A stretch of 51,654 nucleotides of DNA from Akkermansiaceae bacterium UBA7890 (GTDB lineage: Bacteria; Verrucomicrobiota; Verrucomicrobiia; Verrucomicrobiales; Akkermansiaceae): NCBI GenBank assembly GCA_002501065.1, contig DLRK01000214.1:1-51654 (forward strand). The letters are read 5' to 3'. A program made the translations under genes and the position numbers. This document shows, piece after piece, positions 16,968 through 25,922 of the stretch. How positions within the stretch are numbered: position 1 is the first letter of the stretch; every line of letters begins with the position of its first letter. The notes beneath the pieces are model-generated. The model did not search any database and was not told the DNA's origin. It saw only the letters and a list, made by a program, of their open reading frames with translations.

Positions 16968-19403
16968 ATGACCCGGGACGAACTGTTTGAGCGCTACGTG
17001 GCGGATACGCTCGACGAAGAGGCGTTGGTCGAGTTGGCCGGGCTCCGGGAAGAGGATGCGGAGTTCGCCGCCCGGTTCGATGCGGACCTGGTGGCAACGG
17101 GAAAGTTCCGGGAAGCCGGGAGTGGAGTGGAACGGATCGAGAAAGAAAATGAAGGAGCGAAAGGTGCAAAAGATCCCAAGGTTGATGAGGACGGGGTTGA
17201 AGGTTCCGACCAGAAGGAGGGAAGGGAGGATGACGGGAACAAGCCCGCCTCGAAGCGGCCCAGATTGCTCACGGAGGTAGACGCGGATGCGGTGGCTGCG
17301 GCACCCAAGCTGATCATGGGAACGTCTGCGGAGATGCCGAAGGCGTTGCAGTTTCTGGGCGTTGGCGAGGAACCGCCCGCGGGGTTTTATGACAAGCCTG
17401 CGGCGGAAGCCACGTCCGCACCGGAAGTGGTGGCGGAGGCTGCTCCCGGAGGACAGGGGGGGGCGCTGCTACCGGTGGTGCAGGCGCAACCGGTCAGCCC
17501 CGTGGGGCCCCCCGCTCCGCCGGAAGTCATGGCCGCGGAGGAGGCTCCGCGGCCGGTCGCAGAGATCTTCGGGGGGGAGACTCTCGAAGAAACTGTCGAG
17601 GGTGATGCGGAAGCAGAGATCCTGGACGGGTTGGAGGCCGTCGTGGAAGAGGGAGAGGTCGAGGAGGCCGAAGTGATCGTGGCCATCCATGAGGAAATGG
17701 CGGATGAGGAGGGACCTCACGGAGGGGAGGAGCAGGATTTCACCGAAGAGCCCCGTGAGGAAGACGGGGAGGAGCGAATGGAGACGGCAGAGGAGGATGG
17801 GGTCGGATCCGGAGGGATCGTGGCAGAGCCGGTTGCGGAGGATGAGCAGGACGAGGAGGTGGAATATGAGTATGAGTATGAGTATGAGTATGAGGTGATC
17901 GAGGAAGAGGTTCTGGAAGGGGAGGATGAGGTGCCGGTTTCAGGGGCGGCAGTTCCGCCCCCCCCTCCGCCCCCGCCCCCGTCCCCGGTTGCCACAATCG
18001 CGCTGCAGGACAGTGGCCAACCGCAGGGGCAGGCGTGGCCGATTCAAGCACAGCTGTTGCCCCCGGAGCCTTATGACCAGGGGTATGTGGCCAATCTGTA
18101 TGGACAGGGAGCCGATCCCATTCCGGGATACGGCTATGCCGATCCACATCCCGGAACGCCTCAGGGTCATTCCCCTCCGCCAAGGCTTCTTTCTGCCAGC
18201 AAGAGCAATCCGACTGTGTTTATCGTGATAGCGGTAATATTGATGATCGGGATCGGGGGAGCGCTCTTTTTCGGGTTGACCCGCAAGACGCCCGGGCCGC
18301 CGAAGGGAGACGGCGTGATCGCCAAGGTCGACTCGGTGGACGGGGAGGGGATTATCATGCGGGAGCTCGGCAAGCAGAACGAATTGCGGCGCGGGTCCGA
18401 ACTCAGGGAAGGGGATGTCATTACGGTGCGCGAGGGGTCTGTGCGAGTGGCCTACGTGGAAGAGAAAACGTATCTGCATATCCGGTCGGGAAGTGAGGTC
18501 ACATTGGAAAAACAGAAGGAGGGCAAGCAGCTTCGGCTGGGGCTGGGGGAACTGACGGTGGAGGCGGCCTCGCAGCCGGTGGGCAAGCCGATGGTGATTC
18601 GCAGCGTGAACGCCAGGATCACGCTGAAGGGCGCGAGGGTGACCGTGCGCAGCCGGGCGAAGGAGACCCTGGTGGAAGTGGCAGAGGGCTCGGTGCAGGT
18701 TGATCGACCGAAGGACGGAGCGATGGTGCAGGTGCGGGCGGGCGGATGGGCCCGGGTGGGAGAGCAGGCGCTGCCCCAGGCCTGGGAGTTCATGGCCGGG
18801 GTGAATCTCAATGGCGGTGAGGTGGCGGTGGATGGAGGCACCTGGATGTCCCATGCTCAGGCCCAGTCGGCGGGGCTCAAGGTGGAGGTGGCGGGCAAGG
18901 ACGCGCCTGCGCAGGCGGCTACCTCGCTCCAGCAACCACTCGGATATGTTGCAGGCCCGGGATTGCGAGGCATGCTGATGAGCAAGGTCTCGGTGAACAA
19001 TGCGAAGCTCTCGATCAAGTGGCCCCAGGAGAACGGGCGCTATCAGGTCTTTCTGTGGATGATGGAGGACGAGGGAGACTCGGTGCGGTCGCTGCGCTTG
19101 AACGTGGTGGGAAAGCTGGTCGCCAAGGAGCTGGGCAAGGAGCAGACGCTGGGAGCCTGGAGTCGTTTCGGGCCCTATGTGGCGGACGTCAAGGAGGGCA
19201 GTCTGGATCTCCTTCTCAGTCCGGATTCGAAGTTCCAGAACAAGGAACCCCATCTCTCGGGGTTTGCAATCTACCGCCTGGCGGGGACGGGGCCACCGGT
19301 GCAGCCGCAGAAGGACAAGGGTGCCGGCGATCTGGAAGTTGACTCCTCTGCACCCGGGGCACCGACAACGCCGCCCGCAGTAGTGCCCACGGTTCCCGAT
19401 TGA
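16968..19403 (+). CDS. Membrane-anchored FecR-domain protein with acidic and proline-rich region
   Basis: About 811 residues from ATG 16968 (MTRDELFERYVADTLDEEAL), chosen because GGAG lies 7 bases upstream and the sequence matches the usual N-terminus of FecR-type anti-sigma-like proteins. ATG 16950 and TTG 16926 are alternatives. Residues about 65-320 are low complexity and strongly acidic, including five Glu-Tyr repeats (about 299-309). A poly-Pro run follows near 329. One membrane segment (TVFIVIAVILMIGIGGALFF, about 415-436) precedes a FecR domain (about 450-620; GDVITVREGSVRVAY, LRLGLGELTVEA, TLVEVAEGSVQV). The C-terminus (about 650-785) looks like a jelly-roll module. FecR proteins pass signals across a membrane to ECF sigma factors in other phyla, but no sigma gene is adjacent here, and PVC FecR fusions may act otherwise. 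It is divergent from the repeat-module gene. Confidence 0.85.
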   Translation: MTRDELFERYVADTLDEEALVELAGLREEDAEFAARFDADLVATGKFREAGSGVERIEKENEGAKGAKDPKVDEDGVEGSDQKEGREDDGNKPASKRPRLLTEVDADAVAAAPKLIMGTSAEMPKALQFLGVGEEPPAGFYDKPAAEATSAPEVVAEAAPGGQGGALLPVVQAQPVSPVGPPAPPEVMAAEEAPRPVAEIFGGETLEETVEGDAEAEILDGLEAVVEEGEVEEAEVIVAIHEEMADEEGPHGGEEQDFTEEPREEDGEERMETAEEDGVGSGGIVAEPVAEDEQDEEVEYEYEYEYEYEVIEEEVLEGEDEVPVSGAAVPPPPPPPPPSPVATIALQDSGQPQGQAWPIQAQLLPPEPYDQGYVANLYGQGADPIPGYGYADPHPGTPQGHSPPPRLLSASKSNPTVFIVIAVILMIGIGGALFFGLTRKTPGPPKGDGVIAKVDSVDGEGIIMRELGKQNELRRGSELREGDVITVREGSVRVAYVEEKTYLHIRSGSEVTLEKQKEGKQLRLGLGELTVEAASQPVGKPMVIRSVNARITLKGARVTVRSRAKETLVEVAEGSVQVDRPKDGAMVQVRAGGWARVGEQALPQAWEFMAGVNLNGGEVAVDGGTWMSHAQAQSAGLKVEVAGKDAPAQAATSLQQPLGYVAGPGLRGMLMSKVSVNNAKLSIKWPQENGRYQVFLWMMEDEGDSVRSLRLNVVGKLVAKELGKEQTLGAWSRFGPYVADVKEGSLDLLLSPDSKFQNKEPHLSGFAIYRLAGTGPPVQPQKDKGAGDLEVDSSAPGAPTTPPAVVPTVPD
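17862..17894 (+). repeat. Hexanucleotide tandem repeat (GAGTAT)n in the FecR-domain gene
   Basis: GAATAT followed by four GAGTAT units and a final GAG encodes EYEYEYEYEYE. Slipped-strand changes here would add or remove Glu-Tyr pairs without shifting the frame. Confidence 0.9.
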
Positions 19404-19460
19404 GTGGTGTGGATCCGGGCGTTCCCCGCCGGTGTCCGGGAGGACTGATTTGCGGATGCC

Positions 19461-20357
19461 TCAGGGGGAGGTCGGTCTCATTGGTTGGGAGCGCTGCCGT
19501 GGGAGCAACCGGGTGACGAAGGCGGTGCCGAGGAGGGCGATCACCATCCCGAGAATCATGCGCCCGGTCACCTCCTCCTGCAGCAGGAGGGCACCCCAGA
19601 GGATGCCGAAAACCGGGATGATGAAGGTGACGGTGGCAGCGGCAGTGGCGCCGTTGCGCTTGAGCAGGTCGAAGAAGAGCAGGAAGGCGAGGGCGGTGCA
19701 GAGCAGGGCGAGGGCGAGGGCGCTGGCGAGCGCTCCCTTGCCGGGCAGGGCCGGGGGAGGGAAGAGCAGGACGAGGGGCAGGACCATCAGGGTGGCCGCA
19801 AGGAGGCTTCCGGCTGAAACCGCCAGGGGGGGGACATGGGCGAGCCTGGTCCGGGCGTAGTGCCCGGCGAAGCCATAGCAGCAGGTGGCCCCGAGGACGG
19901 CGAGGATGGGCCATCCCGCGCCGTCCCGGCTGAAGTCGAGCTGGTCTCCGGTGAGGAGGGCGATTCCGACCAGACCCACCAGGAGACCGAGGCCCTGGAA
20001 CCTGGTGAGAGGAATGCGAAGCCAGCAGAACCCGATGAGGGCGGTGCAGATGGGGGTGGAGGCATTGAGCAGGGAGCAGAATCCGGAGGTGAGATGGAGG
20101 CTGGCCCAGCAGAAGAGGCTGAAGGGCAGGGCCGAGTTGAAAAGGCCCAGGATCGCGAGGGGGAGCTTGCAGTCGCGGAGGGCGCTACGGTTTTCCGGGC
20201 GCAGGAGGAAGGGAAGGAGGGCCAGGGTGGCTCCGGCAATGCGGGTGAAGGTGGTGGAGATCGGCCCGAATTCCGGAACGGCGATGCGCATGAACAGGAA
20301 GGAGGATCCCCAGATTGCGGAGAGGAGGATCAGTCGGCTGGCGTCGGAAAGGCTCAC
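19461..20357 (-). CDS. EamA/DMT-family transporter
   Basis: 298 residues with about ten hydrophobic helices arranged as two five-helix halves, the EamA layout. The first half opens with LILLSAIWGSSFLFMRIAVPEFGP, close to the conserved start of this family (AxxWGxxF). The second half includes LLCTALAFLLFFDLLKRNGATAAA and TFIIPVFGILWGALLLQEE, the family's usual end of helix 8 to helix 9. Drug/metabolite transporters of this family export small metabolites or amino acids across the inner membrane; the substrate cannot be told from sequence. The gene is convergent with the FecR-domain gene and stands alone, 146 bases from the DUF1552 gene. Confidence 0.9.
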   Translation of the reverse strand: MSLSDASRLILLSAIWGSSFLFMRIAVPEFGPISTTFTRIAGATLALLPFLLRPENRSALRDCKLPLAILGLFNSALPFSLFCWASLHLTSGFCSLLNASTPICTALIGFCWLRIPLTRFQGLGLLVGLVGIALLTGDQLDFSRDGAGWPILAVLGATCCYGFAGHYARTRLAHVPPLAVSAGSLLAATLMVLPLVLLFPPPALPGKGALASALALALLCTALAFLLFFDLLKRNGATAAATVTFIIPVFGILWGALLLQEEVTGRMILGMVIALLGTAFVTRLLPRQRSQPMRPTSP

Positions 20358-20503
20358 CGTCAGTTTGGCGCGGGGGGGTTAAGGCGGGGATGGTCGGGCC
20401 GTGGAAGCGGGCGGGAGGTTTGGTCCCGGGGAAGGCCATGGGTGCGGCCCACGGGTTTGGCAGGGATTGCGCACCGACCACCGGAGCCAGGTCGGGGTTC
20501 CAA

Positions 20504-21817
20504 CTACGCCAACTTGAGCGGTTCGCCCCGGCTGTGCTTCTTGTTGCCGAAGGACTTCACGTGATGTCCGAAGGAGTGGGCCAGCGACATGAGGAGGCGG
20601 TTGTGGGGCTGACCGCCATAGTCGTGGGAAAGCCCCATCCTGAAACCGGCACCCCCGCCCAGCAGAAGGAAGGGAATGTTGTTGTGAGTGTGAGAGCTGC
20701 CCTTGCCGAGTTCGTTGGTCCACACGATGGTGGTGTGGTCGAGCATGGATCCCTCCGCTCCGGGTTCGGGAAGGTTGTCGAGCTTCCTGGCCAGGTAGGC
20801 GACTTCGCCGGCGAACCACTTGTTGATGCGCAGGAGCTTTTCCTGGGCTTCCTTGTTCTTGTCCGGTTCGTGGGAAAGCTGGTGATGGCCCTCCTGAACG
20901 TCCAGCCAGCGCATGCGGGTCTGACCGACCGAACGCATGTATTGCAGGGTGGCCACGCGGCACATGTCATTGGCCAGGGAATTGACGAGGAGATCGATCT
21001 GCATCCGACTGACTTCCGGGGTGTTGTCGTTGACCAGTTCGATGTTGGGATCGAGTTTCGGTTCGGGGTGGGCCAGTTCCTCCTCCTCTCCGCTACGCTT
21101 GAGTCCACTTTCCATGGCCCGCACCAGCTCAAGATGATCCTTGAGGCGTTGGCGGTCTTCCGCGCTGATCCTGGAGGACACCTTGCGGAGGTCTTCCCGG
21201 ACATCGTCGAGCAGGCTGGCCAGGGTGGCCTGGTCCTTGCGTTGTCCGTAGAGCTTGTTGAGCATCTGGTAGGGATCGTCGATGGGTGCCAGGGGTTTGT
21301 TGGCACCGGCGTAGACCATCCGGGTCCAGTTGTCGGCCCGGTCGGGGACCGCCACCCCGAACTCCAGGGATCCGAAGCGGGTACGGGTGTCCGGGTTGTT
21401 CTGGAGAAAATTCCGGATTTCCTGGTCGATGGAGATACCGTTGGCCCAGCCTGCGGGGGTGTGCGAGCCGCCCTGGATGTTTCCGGGGAGGAGTTCAATG
21501 CCGGTGAGGAGGCAGCTGATCCCACGCTGGTGACTGTCGCCGTCGCCCCGGATCTGGTTGCTGAGTCCCTTCAGCATGAGCATGCGCTCCTTGAACCCGG
21601 CCAGGGGTTGGAGGATGGCCTTGAGCTCTTCGAGTGGGCCCGGTTCATCCTGCCAGAAATAGGGGGGCAGGGTTCCGTTGGGAGAGAAAACAATGATGAG
21701 ACGCTGCCGGCGGGCAGCCGCTTCAGCCGCCTGCAGGCTGGGGAGGCCGGCTACGAAGGGCAGGGCGGCGGCAGAGAGACCGAGGTTACGGAGAAAGTCA
21801 CGGCGGTTTCGCATCAT
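20504..21817 (-). CDS. DUF1552 protein with twin-arginine-like leader
   Basis: 437 residues. The N-terminus MMRNRRDFLRNLGLSAAALPFVAG has an RRDFL twin-arginine-type motif, so export folded by Tat is likely. The body matches the DUF1552 family (PF07586) of Planctomycetes, Verrucomicrobia and some Deltaproteobacteria: FSPNGTLPPYFW near the start, LLTGIELL, and TTIVWTNELGKGSSHTHNNIPFLLLGG toward the end. The fold is related to alkaline-phosphatase-like DUF1501 proteins, but the activity is unknown. It starts 32 bases after the stop of the DUF1592 cytochrome gene on the same strand. This pairing is recurrent in these phyla and implies one transcription unit and a shared periplasmic function. Confidence 0.9.
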   Translation of the reverse strand: MMRNRRDFLRNLGLSAAALPFVAGLPSLQAAEAAARRQRLIIVFSPNGTLPPYFWQDEPGPLEELKAILQPLAGFKERMLMLKGLSNQIRGDGDSHQRGISCLLTGIELLPGNIQGGSHTPAGWANGISIDQEIRNFLQNNPDTRTRFGSLEFGVAVPDRADNWTRMVYAGANKPLAPIDDPYQMLNKLYGQRKDQATLASLLDDVREDLRKVSSRISAEDRQRLKDHLELVRAMESGLKRSGEEEELAHPEPKLDPNIELVNDNTPEVSRMQIDLLVNSLANDMCRVATLQYMRSVGQTRMRWLDVQEGHHQLSHEPDKNKEAQEKLLRINKWFAGEVAYLARKLDNLPEPGAEGSMLDHTTIVWTNELGKGSSHTHNNIPFLLLGGGAGFRMGLSHDYGGQPHNRLLMSLAHSFGHHVKSFGNKKHSRGEPLKLA

Positions 21818-21849
21818 GATTGGTCCTGGTCCGGGAGTTGGGAATCTGG

Positions 21850-24138
21850 TCAGTGCGCTGCAAGCGGTTTGTCTTCAGCCTGATGGCTGACCGCAAGGGC
21901 GGTGCACTCTATGAGCAAACTCTGGATATTGTAACCAGATTCCGTGAACTTTGCACGGAGAGATTCGAGGGTTCCGGGACCATAGGCGTTGATGGACTGC
22001 TTGGTGAAGTGGTGGAAGAGGTGGGTGATGAAGGCCCGATGGGCGGCCTTGCTCCCTGCCGCCAGGGTCGCGAAGTCGCGCGCGCTTGTAATGTGCACCT
22101 TCTCGTCCTTTTCATCGATATAGTCGGTCACGGTGTTGACCGGTTTCCTGTTGTCCTGGGAGCGGGAACGGCCGACCGCGTCGAAGTTCTCAAGACTGAA
22201 TCCGACGGGGTTGATCACCCGGTGGCACTGCATGCAGGTATCCTGCTCGGTCAGTTTGGTCACCTTTTCGCGCATGGTGAGGGAGGGATCGAACTGTTCG
22301 TCCTTGAACGCGATGGCTTCCGGTGGCGGCTTGAGCAGACGGCCGAGAACGTAGCGGCTCAGGAAGACTCCGCGGTGAATGGGTGAGGTATTGTCATGAT
22401 AGGCGTTGAGGGAGAGCAGGAAAGGGTGGGTGAAGATGCCGGAGCGCTGATCATCGGGGAGGGCGACCTTCTGGAACCCGCTGCCCGGCAGGGCCTCGGT
22501 CCGGTAATAACTGGCGAGGCGTTCGTTGAGGAAGAGGTGCTTGTCGAGCAGGAGTTGACGGTAGTCGGAGGATTCGCTCCAGACCACGTCGTCGGTGAAG
22601 TGTTCCAGCGAGCGGCGCAGGTCGACAACCAGGTGGTCATCGAAGCCGGGGTAGAGGTCTGGATCCTTGCGGAGGTCCTCGCGCTCGTCCATGGCCAGCC
22701 ACTGGCGGAAGAAGCCCTGCATTTTCCTCCGGGTCTTGCGGTTGGGGAGCATGCGTCGGATCTGGGCAGAGATCTGTTGGGGCGTGCGCAGCTTGCCTTC
22801 CCGCGCGGCGTGCAGGAGCTGTTTGTCGGGCAGTCCGTCCCAGAGAGTGAGAGCGAGCCGTAATGCCACGGTGTAGTCGTCCGGGGGACCATTGTTTTCC
22901 GAAAGCCCGGGGTAGAGGAAGCGGGGAGAGCTCAGGACCAGTAGCATCGAGTGGCGCAGGGCCACGTGGGGATCGGACTGCTTGTCGAAACGGGAGTCCA
23001 CAAAGATTCTTTTCTGCTCCGGGGTCAGGGGCCGCCGGAAGGCCCGGGCCGCGAACTCGTGAGCATAGCGGCGGAGGGCGGCAGGATCCTTGCGCTCCTC
23101 TCCATCGAGTCCGGAGACAATATTGAGATATGTGATGAGGTGGTTGACGAGGTCGACGGCGGCGTAGGTGGTGGCCTCCTGCCATTCCCTGGAGATATCG
23201 GAACCGCGTTCATAGCCGAGGCTGCGGTCGTCTGGCGGAAACCTGGCGCCCACCACGGTGACGGTATCAACCACCTCGGGCATCAGGTAGTCATTCGGGA
23301 TCGCTTCCCAGACCCCGTGGGGCGGTTTCCACTCAAGGCGCAGGGAGGCGATCTTTTCCTTATAAGTGAAGTAGCGGAGGTAGAGGGGGTAACCGCGTCC
23401 GCCCAGAAGGAACTTCCTGCCTGTCTTTTCATGCAATTCATTCCTGGTGCTCACGTAGGCGTCGATGAAGGCGTTCTTGTCGTCATCCCCGCGGAAGGAG
23501 TTGAGAAGAAAGAGGGCGCTGTTGTGGGTCTTGATCCGGAACTGGTAGAGCCCGGTGTGAGGTGCAAGGAGGGATCCGGACCAGCGGATGGAAAAACCCT
23601 TCTGATTGATTTTTTCGGCCGGAACGCCTGATCCCCAGTCAAAGTCGATGGCAGGATCAATCCGTTCGATCACGTGCTCCTTTTCCTTGTTCATCTTCTC
23701 GACGTTGAAGTAGCGGCCCCGCAGACCACGTTCGGCGGTGATGGTTTGGGGTCGCTTGAACGACTCGATGAGATCGGCCACCGATTGCCGGTACTGGTTG
23801 TTGGTCAGACGCAGGAGCTCGACGCGGGGCGGGCGGTTCCGGGCCTGGGCCGCGGGACCATAGAACTCGTCGTAGATGTACTGTGCTACCGCCCGCGCGT
23901 CCTCATCGACAACAGTTTCCTCCTCGTCCTCGGGCATGGACTTGTGGATGTAGCGTGTGAGGGAGTCGACCGACTTGTCGCCCCACAGAGGTTCCTCATG
24001 TTCATCCTCCACTCCCTGTCCCTTGTCGCCATGACAGGAGGCGCAATGGGCGGTATAGACCTTCTTCCCATCGGGTTTCCCGAGGGAACTCCACGGTGCA
24101 AGGAAGGCGGCCATGAGAAGAAGGGAAGCGGATCGCAT
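21850..24138 (-). CDS. DUF1587/DUF1592/DUF1588/DUF1585 cytochrome c protein with PA14-like domain
   Basis: 762 residues from ATG 24138 (MRSASLLLMAAFLAPWSSLG), preferred over an upstream in-frame start because it exposes a signal peptide. A heme c site CASCH lies at 32-36 with a short cytochrome domain to about 100. DUF1587 (LRLTNNQYRQSVADLI, about 110) follows, then a PA14-like carbohydrate-binding insert (about 140-290; RGRYFNVEKM, GFSIRWSGSLLAPHTGLYQF). DUF1595/DUF1592 (about 375-570), DUF1588 (about 590-690; RSGIFTHPFLLS, with a second heme-type CMQCH followed by INPVGFSLENFD) and DUF1585 close the protein. It is a large periplasmic multidomain cytochrome of unknown reaction. It is co-directional with the DUF1552 gene 32 bases downstream. 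Confidence 0.9.
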   Translation of the reverse strand: MRSASLLLMAAFLAPWSSLGKPDGKKVYTAHCASCHGDKGQGVEDEHEEPLWGDKSVDSLTRYIHKSMPEDEEETVVDEDARAVAQYIYDEFYGPAAQARNRPPRVELLRLTNNQYRQSVADLIESFKRPQTITAERGLRGRYFNVEKMNKEKEHVIERIDPAIDFDWGSGVPAEKINQKGFSIRWSGSLLAPHTGLYQFRIKTHNSALFLLNSFRGDDDKNAFIDAYVSTRNELHEKTGRKFLLGGRGYPLYLRYFTYKEKIASLRLEWKPPHGVWEAIPNDYLMPEVVDTVTVVGARFPPDDRSLGYERGSDISREWQEATTYAAVDLVNHLITYLNIVSGLDGEERKDPAALRRYAHEFAARAFRRPLTPEQKRIFVDSRFDKQSDPHVALRHSMLLVLSSPRFLYPGLSENNGPPDDYTVALRLALTLWDGLPDKQLLHAAREGKLRTPQQISAQIRRMLPNRKTRRKMQGFFRQWLAMDEREDLRKDPDLYPGFDDHLVVDLRRSLEHFTDDVVWSESSDYRQLLLDKHLFLNERLASYYRTEALPGSGFQKVALPDDQRSGIFTHPFLLSLNAYHDNTSPIHRGVFLSRYVLGRLLKPPPEAIAFKDEQFDPSLTMREKVTKLTEQDTCMQCHRVINPVGFSLENFDAVGRSRSQDNRKPVNTVTDYIDEKDEKVHITSARDFATLAAGSKAAHRAFITHLFHHFTKQSINAYGPGTLESLRAKFTESGYNIQSLLIECTALAVSHQAEDKPLAAH

Positions 24139-24310
24139 TCGCGGGGTATACGTGGATAAGGGAGGGATTTTTCGTTCGAGCCTGAACAAAGTAATACTCC
24201 CAAAGGAGCATGATTGCATCCGATGATTCTTATGATGTGCAGAACCCGGGGAACGGGAGGAGTCACCATTATCAGCGCCGGGTGACTGAGACGGGGAGCG
24301 ATGGTCCGTC

Positions 24311-25834
24311 TCATTCATAGAGCTTGAGCGGATAGCGCTTGTTCTTGCTGCGGTCAGCCAGGAAGGCCTTTTCCAGCCGCCTCAGGACGTCGGGATGCTT
24401 TTCGGCGAGGTCGCTGGATTCCGCACGGTCAGCCTCCAGATCGTAGAGTTCCCAGTCCCCGGGTTGCTTGGTGCGGACCTTCTGGCGGACGGCCTTCCAT
24501 CGGCCTTCCATGACCGCGAGCTGGCCCCGGTAGCCATGAAATTCCCAGACCATCGGTTTGCGGCGCCGGAAGGCCTTTTGCGCTTTCTTCTCCCGTCGCA
24601 GGAGGGGCACGAGGGTGTCACCATCAAGATTCGCGGGTTGTTTCGCCCCCGCGATGTCGCAGAGAGTGGGGAACCAGTCCGGGAAGTAGGAGGGGATCTC
24701 ATTGGTTGCGCCCGCTGGCGTGACCCCGGGCCAGCGCACGATGCAGGGGATCCGGATCCCGCCCTCGTAGACACTGCCCTTGAAGCCGCGCAGACCGGCG
24801 GTGGAGTTGAAGAAATCGGCGTCGACCCCACCCACTCCAAACTGTGGGTCACGGGAGCGGTGAGTGGTTCCGTTGTCGGAGGTGAAGATGACGATGGTGT
24901 TCTCGACCAGCTTGTACTTCTCAAGGCGGTTCAGGATGGCCCCGACGTGTTCGTCGAGATCGGAGATCATGGACGCGTATCCCGCCCGGGGACGGGGATG
25001 CGGGAGGTAGCCGTTCTGTCCGCGATAGGCCCCCTTTTCCTCGTCCCATTCTGCCGGGTAGCGATCGACCCATTCGCGGGGCGGGTGCATGGCGACATGT
25101 GGCTCGACAAAGGGGCAGTAGAGGAAGAAGGGTCCTTCCCTGTTGGCATCGAGAAATTCCAGGGCCTCGGCGAGGATGCGGTCAGGAGCGTAGGTTTCGG
25201 ACCGGTAGTCGTCTGCCACGATCTCGCCGTTCGCTTTGCGCTGGTGTCCGGGAATGGGTTTTTTGTTGATGGTCTCGATCCCCTCGTCGTCATCGAGGAA
25301 GGGAGGGAAGAAGGAGTGGGCATTGCGCTGGCAGTTATAGCCGTAGAAGCGGTCGAAACCCTGCCGGATGGGAGAGCCGGTGCTGTCGGTGGGTCCGAGG
25401 CCCCATTTGCCGAACCCCCCGGTGGCGTAGCCGGCTGTCTGGAGGGCTTCCGCAATGGTGACCGCCCCGGCAGTGATGGGCCACTGGCCGGGGAATTTGC
25501 GTCCGTTCCCGGAGTCCCCGTTGTTGCGGATTTCAGCGTGGCCGAGATGGCGCCCGGTCATGAGGACGCAGCGGGCCGGGGCACAGACCGGTGCCCCGGT
25601 GTAGTGCCGCAGGAAGCGAAGGCCTTCCCCGGCCAGGCGATCGAGGTTGGGAGTTCTGATTTTCTGCTGCCCGTAACAACCCATCTCACCCCACCCGAGA
25701 TCGTCGGCCATGATGAAAACGATATTGGGTCTCGCCCGGTCCGACCGGGAAGAGGGATCCGGTTTGGCGGCGGGAGCGGGGACAGCGGCGGCGCAGAGAA
25801 GGGCGATGGCCCAGGTGCAGGCAGGGATTTTCAT
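24311..25834 (-). CDS. Type I sulfatase (CAPAR formylglycine motif)
   Basis: 507 residues from ATG 25834 (MKIPACTWAIALLCAAAV), which gives a signal peptide; an upstream in-frame start would add 58 polar residues. RPNIVFIMADDLGWGEMGCYG (36-56) supplies the metal-binding Asp pair at 44-45. The formylglycine site is C84-A-P86-A-R88, followed by LMTGRHLGH. IVIFTSDNGTTHRS and GFKGSVYEGGIRIPCIVRWPG are the usual second metal and substrate-pocket regions of S1 sulfatases. It should remove sulfate from a sulfated sugar in the periplasm after Cys84 is oxidised by a formylglycine-generating enzyme, which is not in this window. Substrate is unknown. It is the last of a run of minus-strand genes with another sulfatase 88 bases upstream. 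Confidence 0.92.
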   Translation of the reverse strand: MKIPACTWAIALLCAAAVPAPAAKPDPSSRSDRARPNIVFIMADDLGWGEMGCYGQQKIRTPNLDRLAGEGLRFLRHYTGAPVCAPARCVLMTGRHLGHAEIRNNGDSGNGRKFPGQWPITAGAVTIAEALQTAGYATGGFGKWGLGPTDSTGSPIRQGFDRFYGYNCQRNAHSFFPPFLDDDEGIETINKKPIPGHQRKANGEIVADDYRSETYAPDRILAEALEFLDANREGPFFLYCPFVEPHVAMHPPREWVDRYPAEWDEEKGAYRGQNGYLPHPRPRAGYASMISDLDEHVGAILNRLEKYKLVENTIVIFTSDNGTTHRSRDPQFGVGGVDADFFNSTAGLRGFKGSVYEGGIRIPCIVRWPGVTPAGATNEIPSYFPDWFPTLCDIAGAKQPANLDGDTLVPLLRREKKAQKAFRRRKPMVWEFHGYRGQLAVMEGRWKAVRQKVRTKQPGDWELYDLEADRAESSDLAEKHPDVLRRLEKAFLADRSKNKRYPLKLYE

Positions 25835-25922
25835 GGGGCTGATGACGTTGATTTCCACGCGGTGGTATTGGGGTGAGAAGGCGACAGCATCAACAGGGCA
25901 TGGCAAGTCCGAAGGGCGGAGT

